Shown here: positions 1 through 11,842 of the stretch, piece by piece
Layout of the letters: each line of letters begins with the position of its first letter
Numbering within the stretch: position 1 is the stretch's first letter
DNA from: Hesseltinella vesiculosa
Taxonomy: Eukaryota; Mucoromycota; Mucoromycetes; Mucorales; Cunninghamellaceae
Assembly (NCBI GenBank): GCA_002104935.1
Contig: MCGT01000005.1
Span: 930,001-994,000 of the forward strand
Reading direction: 5' to 3'
Length of the DNA stretch: 64,000 nt
Position numbers and translations under genes: made by a program
The notes under the pieces: model-generated
What the model was told of the DNA's origin: nothing
Seen by the model: only the letters and a program-made list of their open reading frames with translations
Databases searched by the model: none

Positions 1-1723
1 TTTTTTCAGTTCCATGAGACGGAATTGGCCGTGGACTTTGGGTTGGATCAGGTCGCACATTTGACGCAGGATGTCATGGAAGCTGATTTCTTCACATTCT
101 TGGTACATCAGCTTTTGTTTCTCCATTTGTTCTTGCCAGTACAACTCCAGCTCATAGCTAGATAAGATGCCATCTCCGTCTTCATCAAGCATCCGGAACC
201 TAGGGCCATCAAGATGAAAATCAGCCCTGATGCTTTTTTTCCCATCGCCGATTGAACAAAGCCGGCGGCGTTTACCAGTATTCTATAGATCTCGGATTGG
301 TCTTGTCGATTTCATGCAAGAGGAACCCTAAAAGAAAAAAAAAAAAAAAGATGAGATTCATGTGCATTTCTTAAAAAAGACACTTGCAGATGTAGTCGAG
401 ATAGGTCAACTGGCGTTGGTGAAGTCGATTCCTTGAAAAGGCTTCGATTTGACCAAAGGAGATCAGGCGGTCGATGACGCGCGGATTCAGAGCTTGATCA
501 TTGTATTGGAATAGATCTTCTTCCGTTAACATCAGGTCATGGTCATTGTCCAAGGTCCAAAATTTACAATAGATTACATAGAAGTGCTTATAGGAAAAGT
601 AGTCTTGGGTCTGTGTGCCAAAAAAAAAAAAATGGAAAAAAAGGATGAGGCGAATGTCCCTTGTTCCGAGATCTCTTTTTTTTTTTTCCTGTCCCTTACA
701 TTGTTCAATTCGATATTGCTGCCAAGTGATTTGATTCTTGAAGAAAATTGGCATTGACGAAATTGTCGCAGGGTCATTTTACCCGAGGAACAGCCTGCCT
801 CATAAAAAATGCGACAGATCACAGTCTCGACTACCGATTTTTTAAAAAAAGAGATCAGCTTCGTTTTTTTTTTTTTTTTTTGATCGAGTCACGATTACTG
901 TAGCGTTCTTGGAACATGGTATTGTTTGTTAGGAATTGTAAGCCAGGGTGATTAAAGACAAGATCTATTTTTGAAGAAAAAAAGGATGTCAGTCGTTGCA
1001 GGGGAAAGGGGAAGAGAGCGAGGGGTTCTTTTTCTCTGCTTGCATGAATGCTGTGTTACCTTCCAAAACAGCGAAAAAGTCTTCCGGTGTCAGGAAAGAT
1101 CGTTGTTGTTCTTGTAAAATATTAAAAAGCAAAGCATCATCGTCATAGCAATTCTTTGACAAACTTGTCCATGCTCTAGAAATATAGAAAGAAGGGGGGA
1201 AATGATATTGGCGCGAAAAAGGTTGGTTAGCAAAAAGCCATTCGTTTTTTTTTTTCAAGCTCCTTTTTTTGTAAGCAACCCGCTTGACCATGTCGTTCAG
1301 CACGTTGCCTCCTCTTCCCTTTCTCCTATTTTCTTGGTTGTTAACAATGTCGTTACTTACTGAGCAAATTGGACATAGGTGACACCGAGATCGTCTTCTT
1401 CGTCAGAGAGAGGCAAGGAATGTGTCGAGGTCACCATTTTTCGATACAGGGCCAGATTCATATATCTGGGTAATTCACATGCCTTGGTGACGGGGAAAAA
1501 CTCGGGTTCTCGTAGGCAGGTGCGATCTCCATATAAATGCTTGACGATCGCCTAAAAAAAAAAAAAAGGTCAGCATTCCCTTCCAAAACGAAAAATTGCC
1601 CTCGGTAAACTGGTGCGTGTTTTCCTTTACCATGACTTTATGTTGATGTTGGTCTTTTTCAATGATGGATGTGGGTCGACCAAAAGGAAAATAAAATGGT
1701 GGAATGGTTTTGTATGGAGGCAT
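1..1723 (-). CDS. PP2A regulatory subunit B'' (PR72/PPP2R3-like), 3' end cut by window
   Basis: Regulatory B'' subunit of protein phosphatase 2A: a calcium-binding EF-hand protein that directs the phosphatase to substrates. Exons read on the minus strand: 1631-1723, 1361-1551, 1060-1175, 899-964, 700-830, 388-610, 276-327 and 1-199 (continues off the window); 357 codons join in frame. Visible family signatures are IPPFYFPFGRP near the start, HPGLQFL, ICRIFYEA, the block DYFSYKHFYVIYCKFW, and EF-hand loops DNDHDLMLTEED and DEDGDGILSSYE. The ATG at 1721-1723 is the first in frame; animal homologues have longer, variable N-termini, so an upstream exon is possible. The 328-387 intron has a GC donor (GCAAGT) and is needed to give Y-I-W-F-L-L-H-E. 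Family assignment is firm; the exact start is not. Confidence 0.9.
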
Positions 1724-2500
1724 GACAGAAACAAAAAGAAAAAGGCAAGGGCGCAAAAGAATTAAAAATGGTACAAAGAAAAGCGAATAAAGCTTGTATG
1801 GGTATGTTGTGTGGAAGGGTAATGGCAAAAGAAAGAAGAGAAGAAAGACACAGTAGAGATGAAAAAGTTGGGTTGTTTTTGTTCCTTTATTGTTTTGCAC
1901 TAAGGAGTTTTTTTTTTTTTTTTTTTTTTTTTTTGACACATTCCTTTGCAGTGTTTCCTTCATCTTTTTCAAATTGGCAGTGGGTCCACCTGGTTCCCCT
2001 TGTTTTCCCTTCTTGCCGATGTTGTCCAAATAATAATAATAATAAAAAAACGCATCAACGCTTGTCATGCGTGTTACAGCCTTGACAAGCTTGCTTTTCA
2101 GCTGATAAAGGGTCTGTCCCCAAAATGAAAACCACGATGCCCCCACCATTTTAATATACCGCTTCGCGTTTGGACTTTTTTTTTTTTTTTTTGCAAACTC
2201 AGTCTCAAAAGTCATGAAAAAAAAAAAAAAGATTAGGAGGTTTTTTTTTTTTTTTTGAAAGTGTCACTTCTCCAGAACCTGAGAACATTTGACAACTTGC
2301 CCTCCTCTTTTGTTGCCATGAGCCATCTCCCTCTTTTTCTTCACCCATTACCAGGCAATCTCCCTGTTTTTTTACCATGCTCCTTAAAAGAGATGCATGT
2401 CCAATTTGGACAGAGGAAGGAAAAAAAAAAGCCTTTAAACATGAAAAAAGAGGTACAAGAGAGGAAGAAAAAAAAAAAAAGCACGGTTGTGGATGGGCTA
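1724..2500. other. Intergenic/5' leader, homopolymer-rich
   Basis: No gene recognised. The stretch holds long T/A runs (about 1909-1934, 2168-2192, 2218-2256) and an ATA/ATT microsatellite near 2030-2046. A long minus-strand open frame crossing 1475-2215 is largely lysine/phenylalanine low complexity and is better explained as leader and intron sequence of the PP2A gene. Confidence 0.5.
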
Positions 2501-5500
2501 TTATGGTAAAGGAGGCTGGTCGGAAGGGTCCATATCCATGGGCATGGTCCAGGACAAGGAGGGATCAAACGAATGGATGAGCGTTGGGTCCATGATCATG
2601 GAAGGCGGGACATCCGAGTTCAAAGGCATGGTATGATGAGGAGAGACGGCAGGTTGGGGAGGATGGTGAGAAGCATGAGAAGTGATGGCAGGGGGCATAT
2701 CGACCATCATGGGCTGTTGTAAAGAGGCAGGTGAAGGCTGGGGATAGGGATGCATGGGTGGGTAAGTGGCATAGTCCAGATGGGAATAATTATCGGTATA
2801 GGATATGGTATGACGGCGATGGACAGGATTGGTGAGTTGGTTCATAGGAGACAAAGGTTGGGCATATTGGGCTTGGGCGGGAGGAGGTCGAGGAGGCTGG
2901 GGTGAAAACGAATAATTGGGCGCGTTGAAGGAAGGTTGAGAGGACGAAGCGACGAGGGACGGCGACGGCGGCTGGGAGGCAGAGGTGGTGGGTGGGGGGT
3001 ATTTGTGAATGGCGTTTTGGACTTGCTGGGAGGTCATGTTGAAATGGATGGATTTGTGCTTTTTGAGGCGGCTGCCTTCCATGCCGGTGGCTGAGGTGGC
3101 GGTGCGGCTGACGCCGCGCTGGTGTCGGGCACGTAGGTCGTCTTGAGAGTAATGGTGCTGTAATGATCGATGGAACGGGGCTGTGCGACGGATGGGCTGG
3201 GCTGGGTTGGCGTTGGAGGCAAGGCTGGCGGGCGGTTGGATCGGTTGCTGGTGGTGATTGTGGGGAGGCATGGACAGGTGAGGGATATGGCCGTGCAGCG
3301 ACGCCCAGACAGAAGGGTTGGTCAGTGTGCCACTGGAGTTGTACAGGGCCGGGTTGTTGAGCATGCGGACGGTGGACGAGGCAGGCTGCTGGGGGCGTTT
3401 TTGCGATGTCACAGGCAAGGGGTCACTATGAGGAAACGAGGCGGAAGAGGTGGACGGTCGCCGGGCGTGGGGTTTGCTGGAGAGGCGGGTGTTGTTCATC
3501 GCAGCGGTGACGGAACCGGTAGTGGAGGCGGACAGCACAGGGGAGGAGGAGGCCGACGATGCATTGTCATGACCAGGCGCGGAAGGAGGCGGGGTGGCCA
3601 GGGGGGCTGAAGTAGAATGGCCGTGCATGGAGGTGGAGGGGGACAAGGCGCCGTCCATGCCGAGTTTGCCGCAGAGCTCGGCCAGCTCGGTGTCCTTGGC
3701 GAGCTGGTGGATTTCAAAGGCAGCGGATTCAGGCGACAGTTGTTGGATAAAACGCAGCGAGTCGTGGTGCAATTGGGAAGCGGCGGCGTGCTTGGGATCC
3801 ATGGGTGGGGTAGTTTCCATTTCGAATTTGTGGACGGAACGGGCCATGGTGAGGCACATGATGGCCCATTGGGCGCCGCGCAGAGGGTAGTGAAAGACTT
3901 CAATAGGATTGGATTCCAGCACAGACTGGACAAGGTTGTTGATGATGGAAGCTGAGACGGCACAGAGCTGACGATGGGGGTAGGGTGGAGCCGCAGTGGG
4001 TGAGGACGTGGAGGAGGAAGAGACAGATGACGGTGGGGAGGACGACGAAGAAGGGGTGGCCATGGGCTGGTCAAAGGTGGGGGGCAATTGCTGATGCATG
4101 GGATAGAGCACGTAGTGGCGATGCAGCAGCAAAATGGCATAATGGTACATCATATGAAGAAACGCGGTGAAGATGTCCTGGACAGGCGCGGCCTCGGCTG
4201 GGTACTTTTCGAGTTTGCTGCTTGGAGGATAGTCAAAGCTGGGTATCAAGGTCAGTTCGTGTAGGTACTTGTCCAGGCTGGATTGGAGCCGGAGCAGACA
4301 GCCTTCTTCGTGGATCTGTTGGTTAGCGGTGCGAACGGTGCCCTGGATTTCTTGGCGGGAATGAAGTTCGCGCGAGAATTGGTAAATTTCGGCGAGGGTG
4401 CGTCCCAGTCGGATCATCATGTTATATCTTGCCAAATGGTCGTCGCAGCTGTGGCTCTCCATGGTCAAGGATGGGTAATCCACGGTGTTGCTGTCGACAT
4501 TGATTTTCAGCAATCGGCCTTCTTCGATGCTACAAGGAGAAAGAGAGTCTGAGCACCAGAGTGGGGTTGAGGAGTTTGGGGGGGGGAGGTTACCTCATCC
4601 ATAGGTCGACAAGGAACAAGGACCAAAAGGCACGTTTGCGAGCTTCGTATTCCTGAGGGTCGAGGTTGAGGGAAGCAGAAGCGAGCTGGAGGGCATTGGC
4701 CATTTCATTTGCATTACCGAGGTAATAGGAGGAGCGATAGAAAAAACCAGTGCGGGGGTATTGTTCCTGATACTTGATGAGTAGCAAATAGGCTTGGATG
4801 TTGGTGAGGGAGGGAATGGCGTTGGAGACGTCGACAAGGGCAAAGGAGCGGCGGTAGTAGTCAAAACCCGGAGGCGCTTGTTGGATGGCTTGGCGGTGAG
4901 AAGGCGACCAAGCTGAGGCGACGGCACAGACGGCATAGACGAGGATCATGGGAGGTTGGCTGGAATGGACCTGTTGGTGAAAGAGAGCCTGATCGAGGAT
5001 GGGCATGTAGGGATGGACATGTTTAAAGTACAAGGCAAAGAGGGAGGTGTCGATCTCGGCCATGAGGTTGGGTTGCTGGACCGGAGAATGGTAAGCAGGG
5101 ACAGCTGGGATGGGGGTGGTGGGTTCACTGGTTTGCATGTCATTCAACGACAATTCGGAAGGTTGACGATGAAGAGTACGTTGAGGATACACCGTATAAT
5201 AGGGTTGCCCCATGTCATTGATGATATAATAATCCATGTTCCGGTTCGCTCCCTGCATGTCGTTACCTAATAAAGACAGTGAGTGGATGAGATGGATTCC
5301 GTTGTTTTTTTTTTTTTTTTTACGTTGCTGAACGGTGGTATCATCTTCATGAAAACTATTGCGATCTTGAGATGCGTCGTCATCAAAGATATCCGAGGTT
5401 GGGCCTCCAAGCTTTCTTAAAAAGGTTTCCATACGAGACAGTCTTGCTTCAAGCGCTTCAATATATTGTTTAGGTTGAGCTCGTTTAGGACTTTGTTGTT

Positions 5501-5743
5501 GAGGAAAGTGACAAGTCAGTTTGCCTTTACGGCATCGTTCACAAGGTTGAACACCTTCACACTTGACCTTTAGTGGCGAGTGAGTTTTTTTTTTTTTTTT
5601 GTTTAGGAAAAAGGGGGGGTACACGTTACCTTTCGTTTTCGACATTCAACACATGCAACAACGGCTTTAGGTCGTTTACCATTAGGCTTTTTACGTCCAG
5701 GATCACCTAGCACAGGGGAATCAGGCGTTACAGGTGATTGCAT
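2501..5743 (-). CDS. Zn2Cys6 transcription factor with fungal-specific TF domain
   Basis: Binuclear zinc-cluster regulator expected to bind DNA in the nucleus. Exons 5630-5743, 5324-5567, 4594-5266, 2501-4529 join in frame to about 1019 residues. The Cys6 cluster is split by intron 1: CVECRKRK followed by VKCEGVQPCERCRKGKLTC, with the canonical C-x2-C-x6-C-x5-C-x2-C-x6-C spacing. A short coiled linker follows (YIEALEARLSRMETFLRKLG), then the fungal_trans region (FALYFKHVHPYMPIL; AFWSLFLVDLW). The C-terminal ~350 residues are Pro/Ser/His/Gln-rich and look disordered. All introns have GT-AG ends; two carry A/T runs. Target genes cannot be told from the sequence. The start ATG is followed directly by a Pro/Lys-rich stretch before the zinc cluster, as is usual for the family. 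Confidence 0.92.
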
Positions 5744-6323
5744 GTAGGATAATAAGTGCTAGTGGGGGAATAAATAAAACACAAGATGGGGTAATAAAAA
5801 AGAAAGGGGGAACAAAATGGAAATAAGTAGGGGTATGATGGCTACTAACTTGTCAATTGAAAAATGTAACGAAAGCTGTCCAACAAAGTGTGTTTCAAAA
5901 AAAGGGGGGAAGAAGAAGAGAAAGGAGAAAGGAAAGAAAGAAAAAAAAAAAAGCTTAATTGTTTGCGGGCTCAATCAACAAAAAAAGAAACTTGGCGGGC
6001 GTGTGCGCTTGGAAGGAGAGGGTGTGAATCCAAGTTCAGAGATTTCCTTTTTCAGTAGCGTGTTTTTCTTTTACCTGTCCCAAAAAAGGCTAACCAACTT
6101 GCCCTTTTCCAAGAAAAGGTCGCAGCTTGAATTTCGCATGCCATGGCATCTGGAGAGAATGCTGACTTTAGTGACGAAAGGGATTGGCTGAGGGTGTTGC
6201 ATATCTCTTTCTTCTTTTTTATTAAAAAATATGGTTCTCCTGGATGATGGTGGATTGCAAGAAGTGTATTTGACATTGTGCTTCTAAATAGAAACCGTGG
6301 GCCTATAAGCAAGGCTCCACAGA
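5744..6323. other. Intergenic, no gene seen
   Basis: Promoter side of the Zn2Cys6 gene. Purine-rich and poly-A stretches (5905-5952), no supported coding frame on either strand. Confidence 0.4.
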
Positions 6324-7953
6324 TCAGTCAGCCAAAGGTTCACGTAGGTTATTCCAGTGGATGCTGCCCACGTTGTCCAATTTAGTATGTAGCTGATCAA
6401 TAGCATTTGCATCAGGTATAGAAGGGCCAGGTGAACACAAACGAGAAAAAAAAGAGGCCCGTGGAATGTTAACCCCGCACGCGATTTTTTTTTTCTTCAT
6501 TTTCTACTCTTTTCGTTTGTTGAAGTTTTCTCTCCCTTTCACCTTGTTTGCATCTTCATTGGTTCATGGAAAGAGCAGCCCCAACGACACCCTTACATTG
6601 GCTCAAAGCAACGCCTTCAGGCTCTCTTTGTCACCTTGGTAAATGTACTGATCTTTAGCTACCTACCAGAGAACGTCTCGGTCTGCATCACGACCAAGCT
6701 TTCGGTGATCCAAACCTGCATGGGCTTAACACCCTCGTGACCGCTCATGAGATCATACTCAGCACAATTGGAATTACAATGAAGACCACTGTAATGCAAG
6801 ATTTCATAAAGGTCAATGGCGGTAGGAAAAAGCTAAAAAAAAGCACGAATCTGGCTTTCCTCCTTCACTTTTAGTCCAAAAAAGTAAACCTGGAGAGTCT
6901 TGCTTTGAATAAAAAGCCATGCTCATCTTTCATTTTCTTTCCTGCCCAGTCCTTGAACACCTTGGCTCCCCTCACTAGCATGGCCCAAGACCGCTCGCTC
7001 AATGGGGCGCTGGCATCTAGCCCCCTCTTAAAGACCAGTTCCTCGTCAGTTATACCGTTCCTTCCACCAGGAATCTACTATATTGTTTAGTTTTTGTGAA
7101 CTCGAGTATTGATTTAGAGCTTATTTTTATGTCAATACAATGCTTTTTTTTTCATCATCTGTTTGCAGCGAAGGTGAGTGTTACTCAATAAATTATAGAC
7201 GCCGCTCGGATTGGCCAGCCATATCAACCTCACCAGACCAATTTCCTTTTTTTCTTTGGTGGGACTCTGTGGCATTTTTAAGCCACCTTTTTCTTTTTGG
7301 GCGTTTCTCTCATTTGCATGAATGCTCCAAGAAGGGCCATTGTTCTCTCTGCCCTGTCCATAGCCAAACTAGGCAAATCGTGCATTATGCATCTTTTCAT
7401 CTCTTGACCACTGTTTTCACTCACGCATTGCATCTTTTTTTTTTTTTTGTTTCACGCCGCTCAGTCAATTAAGGGTGATCGGCAAAGTTTTGGAATGGAC
7501 AGAAAATGGTAATCAAATAAGCTTTTTTTTTATGAATGAGAAAGAGCAAGGCTGATCATCGACGAAAATGAGATTTTCGCTGGCGAGAAGTGAGTGTTGT
7601 TGGCTTTCGTTCGTGTGTCTAGCAAATCAAAATGCAGATGATCGCCCGTGTCACTTGCCATCCAGAGCAAAGCAACAGAACGAGCGTCCTTACGTTACGG
7701 CGATGACCATGGTAAGCTGTTGCAGTGTAGCTGACATGGAAAAAATCGCCGTGGCCTTGGTCAAACAAGGTGCCTTAAAAATGCTAGCCCTTTGGGAAGG
7801 CTCACGCTTGGCCTGAAGCTCAAAATGACACCAAAGACGGAATTGGCAGTGTAGCATGGGGCTTCGATCGATTCTTAATAAAGAAAATGCCTCCTCTTTG
7901 ACCTGTGGCATTGAGTCTTGTTGGTCATTGTTACCCACCCTGCCATCGTGCAC
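6324..7953 (-). CDS. Possible multi-exon hypothetical gene or decayed gene
   Basis: Not recognised. Several minus-strand stretches look coding and lie in consistent order: about 7690-7920 (VKEEAFSLLRIDRS...), 7270-7440 (MKRCIMHDLPSLAMDRAER), 6890-7085 (NGITDEELVFKRGLDASAPL; KVFKDWAGKKMKDEHGF), 6664-6832 (AIDLYEILHYSGLHCNSNC; MQVWITESLVVMQTETF) and 6324-6500, ending IHWNNLREPLAD-stop. Some are flanked by plausible AG acceptors and GT donors (for example the acceptor before 6832 and the donor after 6664), but the phases of neighbouring pieces do not all match, so either exons are missing or the gene is decaying. No family is proposed. The outer limits are approximate. Confidence 0.3.
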
Positions 7954-8370
7954 ATTGTCACTGTCAATGGAGAGGGATTCAACTCAGCCTCGCCCTCCAC
8001 CTCCGCCGCCTGTGTCACCGTGATCGCCTTCTACGCCCATCCATTCTACCGGTAAGAATGCACTACGTACCAGTTATTAATGAATTATAAAAAAAAATAT
8101 TAAGAAACTCAATAACAATAATAATAAAAAAGCGAGAGAAAGAAAAGTGTGAGAGTGAGCTGTTTCGTCTTTCAACGCTTCATGCAAACTGCTTTGCGTT
8201 ATTTTTACACGAAGGGGCCAGGGAAATCTGATTGGTGGACCGTTCCATGGAACCCTCGCTAGGAGTTTTAATTTTTTCTTTTTCTTTGCTTTGCTCTTTC
8301 TTTTCTTTTTCCTTTTGCAAGAGGCTAGATTAGAGCTCTTTTGTTTATTTATTATTTCTCTGATTATATA
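7954..8370. other. Upstream region of the C2H2 gene
   Basis: Leader of the zinc-finger gene at 8371. A plus-strand open stretch at 7930-8052 ending HPFYR before a GTAAGA donor-like site is the only coding hint; it cannot be joined to anything recognised. Pyrimidine-rich tract 8270-8320 precedes the start. Confidence 0.3.
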
Positions 8371-9495
8371 ATGGGCACAGAAGATGTCTCTGGATTATCC
8401 ATTGTAGATTCCTCAGGAAGACAAGTCAGTCTTCTTAATCAACAGTATGACCAACAGACCCAAGAGTATTCACACCAACATCTCGCTGCCTCTGCTCTCC
8501 GTCGGCTAGACCAAGCCAGCCAACCACTCGACCTTTCTGGACCAATGCAAGTTCATGATACCTCCTCTTCCTCGGCCTTGCTTTCCAGCTTCTCTGGCAA
8601 ACGGAAGTATGTCTGTAATGAACCCGGATGCTTCAAAAGCTTCACCACCAGCGGCCACCTTGCTCGCCATCATCGTATCCATACCGGCGAAAAGAACTTT
8701 CCTTGCTTGTATCCCGGCTGCCAATCTCGATTCTCTAGGCAGGACAACATGATGCAACATTACCGCACCCACATGTCTCCCAAATCCAGACGAACCAAGA
8801 AACCTGACGTTCGGTCCCAGCCTCGTCTGCATGCCCACCATCGTATCTTATCCGACGCCACAGCCCCACTCACTATCGACCAGCATCTACGCAACTACCA
8901 TCAAAGCAGGCTATACCAACAGCTTCAGGACAAGGACACCTCGGCCTCACCCTCACCATCCACCCCTCATCCATCCACTCCTACAGTCCCTACCACCGCA
9001 GTCTCCTCTTCGACTCCCTCGCCATTGCTCGGCCCTAAGCCCATAGTAGGGCTATCGTCACAAGCCTTACCTCCTTTATCCCAAGCCCTCCCACCCCCAT
9101 CATCCATTCGCCCCCCTCATGAGGATACCCTTAGCGCCCAAGCGCAGCCAACAGCCACACACACGCCCATGGACTTTGTTCCCAATCACTCTTCGTCGCC
9201 CACCCCTCCGCCTTCTTCCTCCTCCTCCACCGATGCCTCGCCACACCTGGCCAAAAACGACCTCTTCTTCTCTCATCGGCCCTTGTGCCTCCAGCCCATG
9301 TCTCTCAAACCAGACAATACCTCTGCCCTGGTGTCAGTCACCACCTTGCTCAACCCTGCCCATCGAAACGAGCCCTCCTCATCCTCCGCCTCGGGGTCCA
9401 ATGTACCCAGCCCAACCGCTACCTCTGAGCAAGAGGACGATCGCAATGCTAACAGCTTGATCCATCTGGCAAACATCGTCAGCTCCTTTACTTGA
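8371..9495 (+). CDS. Nrg1-like C2H2 zinc-finger transcription factor
   Basis: Single-exon gene, 374 residues from the ATG at 8371; the frame is open further upstream but without another ATG. Two adjacent C2H2 fingers at about residues 70-128: [20 protein letters not shown]...H and, after the TGEK linker, [20 protein letters not shown]...H. The finger helices ([22 protein letters not shown]) are those of the yeast Nrg1/Nrg2 group of glucose- and stress-related repressors. The rest is Ser/Pro/Thr-rich and probably disordered, with a serine/proline tail and a short conserved-looking C-terminus ([13 protein letters not shown]). It converges on the WBP2-like gene, with only about 105 bp between stop codons. 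Family call is firm; direct orthology with Nrg1 is an inference from the fingers alone. Confidence 0.85.
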   Translation: MGTEDVSGLSIVDSSGRQVSLLNQQYDQQTQEYSHQHLAASALRRLDQASQPLDLSGPMQVHDTSSSSALLSSFSGKRKYVCNEPGCFKSFTTSGHLARHHRIHTGEKNFPCLYPGCQSRFSRQDNMMQHYRTHMSPKSRRTKKPDVRSQPRLHAHHRILSDATAPLTIDQHLRNYHQSRLYQQLQDKDTSASPSPSTPHPSTPTVPTTAVSSSTPSPLLGPKPIVGLSSQALPPLSQALPPPSSIRPPHEDTLSAQAQPTATHTPMDFVPNHSSSPTPPPSSSSSTDASPHLAKNDLFFSHRPLCLQPMSLKPDNTSALVSVTTLLNPAHRNEPSSSSASGSNVPSPTATSEQEDDRNANSLIHLANIVSSFT

Positions 9496-9601
9496 TTTTT
9501 TGTCTTCCTTTGTCCCAACTACCTCCCCTTCCATAACGCCTTTCATATTCCCTCTTTCCCCTCTCCAAGGCAAAGCAAAATAAACTATAAAACATAGCAG
9601 T

Positions 9602-10504
9602 TTACATGATATCATTATAATTAGGCGGCAAATCCTGATCATGAGAGGAAGACGCTTGATATTGAGGCAAAGGTTCCAAATGGGCTGGCGTTTCGCTCGT
9701 TTCTACACAGGTAGGCAGATACAAAAAGGATGAGCTTTGATTTGTGTCTGCCTGCTGCTGCGCTTACCAGCCATGCGTTCCATCAAATTGCGCAGAATTG
9801 TCGTAAATTCAATCGCCCCTCCTTCTTGAAACGTCAATGTCAACTGACCATGCGTCTCCATACCACCCCCTGGTACCTAACCGGTGTCAAAGGGTGAATG
9901 ACCATCAGCTTACTCGCAAAAGTACTTACCGGTATCACAGTGCCTTGGATATTGTTGGCCCCAAACCAAGGCTGATTCAGCTTCCAATTTTTGAATTTGA
10001 GAATCGGCACATTCAGCGACTGAAACTGTGGCGTCGAAGGCTGCGCAATAAACATCACCTGCATCATTTTGATATATATACAATATGTTATAAAACCTAT
10101 CAGTGCAGGGCTGACATCTATTTAATTTATGGGTGCTTACCCGTTGGTTGGAGATAGTGACTTCGCCATGGGCAGCCCATTTGCTACTGCCCGACCTGTT
10201 CCAAAATAAAATAATGACAACGCATTTGTTAGCTTTACTTTTGTGTGCTGAATGGTAACGAGATTACGCTGATGTTCCATGACCAGGATAGACGCTTCGT
10301 TGAGTAGATAAAGAAAAAGGCAGTGCGTTGTTAAAAAAGCAATGAACCATTGCGCCGGAACAAACCTACATGGGAAGCTACTTACTTTGGTTGAGTACAA
10401 TCTAGCACAAGGCTGACTTTGTCTTGTGTAAAAAACATCTTCTCCTGAGGCAATGGCACAGGTGTTCTCCCATCTGGATGCAATGTCACCCAATTGATGC
10501 TCAT
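9602..10504 (-). CDS. WBP2-like GRAM-domain protein with C-terminal PPxY motif
   Basis: Homologue of WW-domain-binding protein 2, a GRAM-domain adaptor that recruits WW-domain proteins such as HECT ubiquitin ligases. Exons 10386-10504, 10141-10195, 9930-10058, 9768-9876, 9602-9702 join in frame to 170 residues. Matching blocks: KVSLVLDC, GEVTISNQRVMFIAQP, PWFGANNIQGTVIPVPGGG, and LTLTFQEGGAIEFTTIL, all in the family order. The last exon ends QDLPPNYNDIM, giving a PPNY motif, the WW ligand typical of the family. Intron 1 is about 190 nt, longer than most here; intermediate AG sites were tested and give stops. WBP2 itself is longer, with several PPxY motifs; this one has a single copy. Confidence 0.88.
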
Positions 10505-11026
10505 AGTGGCGACAAAAAAAAAAAGTGGGAAGAGTAAAAAAAACCAGGCGTGAACGGCTTTTGAATGATCTGAAAGGGCAGAGCATTATACTTTACTAGC
10601 CATGAAAAACCAGCTTGCAGCTCTCCTCCCCACCGCTAAGAGACTTGCCATTGAAAACATGATCCTTTATTGCTACTGTGTTTTGCACTGATATGGGCTA
10701 GGGTTAAGCCATTCCGACGTAAACAATAGTAAGATAATCATAAGAAAAGAATGGGACAGTCTCCCAAAGGTTGAAAGTGAGAAACCTTGCACTGGAAACG
10801 GACCAAACGTTGGCTGGGCAACGTTTCGCCAACTGGCCAGTTTTTTTCAGCACCATCATCATTCATGCGTTTGCGCCCATATACAATAGTTCATCTTGGT
10901 CCAATCACTCAAAAGTGTTGTGCAGCGGGTTGCTTTTTTTTATTTCCTCTGTTTAGGGCTTTTATTTTATTTTTGCAAAGGATAAAATGTATGCTTCTTT
11001 TTTTTTTTTTGCTGGTTGAAAAAGAG
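10505..11026. other. Intergenic, no gene seen
   Basis: Region between the WBP2-like start and the end of the His/Tyr-rich gene. No conserved frame; a T/A-rich tract at 10930-11010 likely lies in the 3' region of the minus-strand gene. Confidence 0.4.
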
Positions 11027-11503
11027 CTAGTAATAATAGCCATTGGTACCTTGATACATGTAAGGATTGCTTGAATAGTACGTCTGTTGTGGGTAGTAAG
11101 GTGAGGGGTTATACATGGAGGTCACGGGACCATTGGGGTTGAAATTATTTTGGTAATAGGGCAGCATGCGTTGGTCGGCCAAGCCAGCATGGGCATGTTG
11201 GTAGTGCTGGTTAGTGTCATATTTTTGCAAGTGATGCATGCCATAAGCAGCCATGCCACTGAGGGCTAAATCGCGCATAGCATGGTGTGGTTGGTGGTGT
11301 TGGTTTTCGTAGCGTTGAAGCAGAGCCTCAGAACCGGCAAAAGCAGCAAGGTCTCCCCAAAAATAAGGCTGATGGTGCTGACGCTGGTGCTGACTAAAGG
11401 GCTGCTGCATCATATAACTTCCCGTTACACCGCTGCCATAGCCGTAGCCGTATCCATAGCCTGCTTGCTGGTTGTGATGGTGATGATGATGATGATGGGT
11501 CAT
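11027..11503 (-). CDS. Small His/Tyr/Gln-rich hypothetical protein
   Basis: Single exon, 158 residues, starting at the ATG at 11501-11503 that directly precedes a run of eight histidines (residues 3-10). Further parts: a GYGYGYGYG repeat, a His/Gln-rich middle with a short helical-looking segment (FWGDLAAFAGSEALLQRYE), and a Tyr/Asn/Pro-rich tail ending GTNGYYY. No signal peptide or membrane segment. The His8 run is encoded by a CAT/CAC repeat, so its length may vary between strains. Composition suggests a low-complexity, possibly metal-binding or condensate-forming protein, but this is inference; no family was recognised. Confidence 0.6.
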   Translation of the reverse strand: MTHHHHHHHHNQQAGYGYGYGYGSGVTGSYMMQQPFSQHQRQHHQPYFWGDLAAFAGSEALLQRYENQHHQPHHAMRDLALSGMAAYGMHHLQKYDTNQHYQHAHAGLADQRMLPYYQNNFNPNGPVTSMYNPSPYYPQQTYYSSNPYMYQGTNGYYY

Positions 11504-11807
11504 AGAAAAAAAAATCCGCCAGGACAAAGGCCAAAACAAAAACAGAGAAGGAGAGAGGAGAGGTGCTCACAAGCATGATCAAAAAGCAAAAGAGCTACAT
11601 GACATGTGACACATCACTAGGCACTCCTGGCAGAATGTCTTGAAAAGGCTCTTTCTTTTGTTTGTTGCACTTGGCATTGCGGGTAACGTGATGCTTCCAT
11701 TTTTGACGAGAGGATTATCTTTGACAAGCCTCTTGTTTTTTTGTCAGAGTGTTAGTAGCCTAAACTTGACGTCCAACGACACTTGTTGATTTTTGGCTGC
11801 CCAGTAT

Positions 11808-11842
<35 letters not shown>

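Noticed and set aside
1475..2215. A 246-codon minus-strand frame upstream of the PP2A gene.
   Set aside because: It runs through poly-A/T tracts and two introns of the PP2A gene; the spliced model explains the conserved part and the rest is low complexity.
3034..4140. Several long frames on both strands inside the Zn2Cys6 gene's last exon.
   Set aside because: Shadows of a GC-rich, Pro/Ser-rich exon; only one frame continues the fungal TF domain across the introns.
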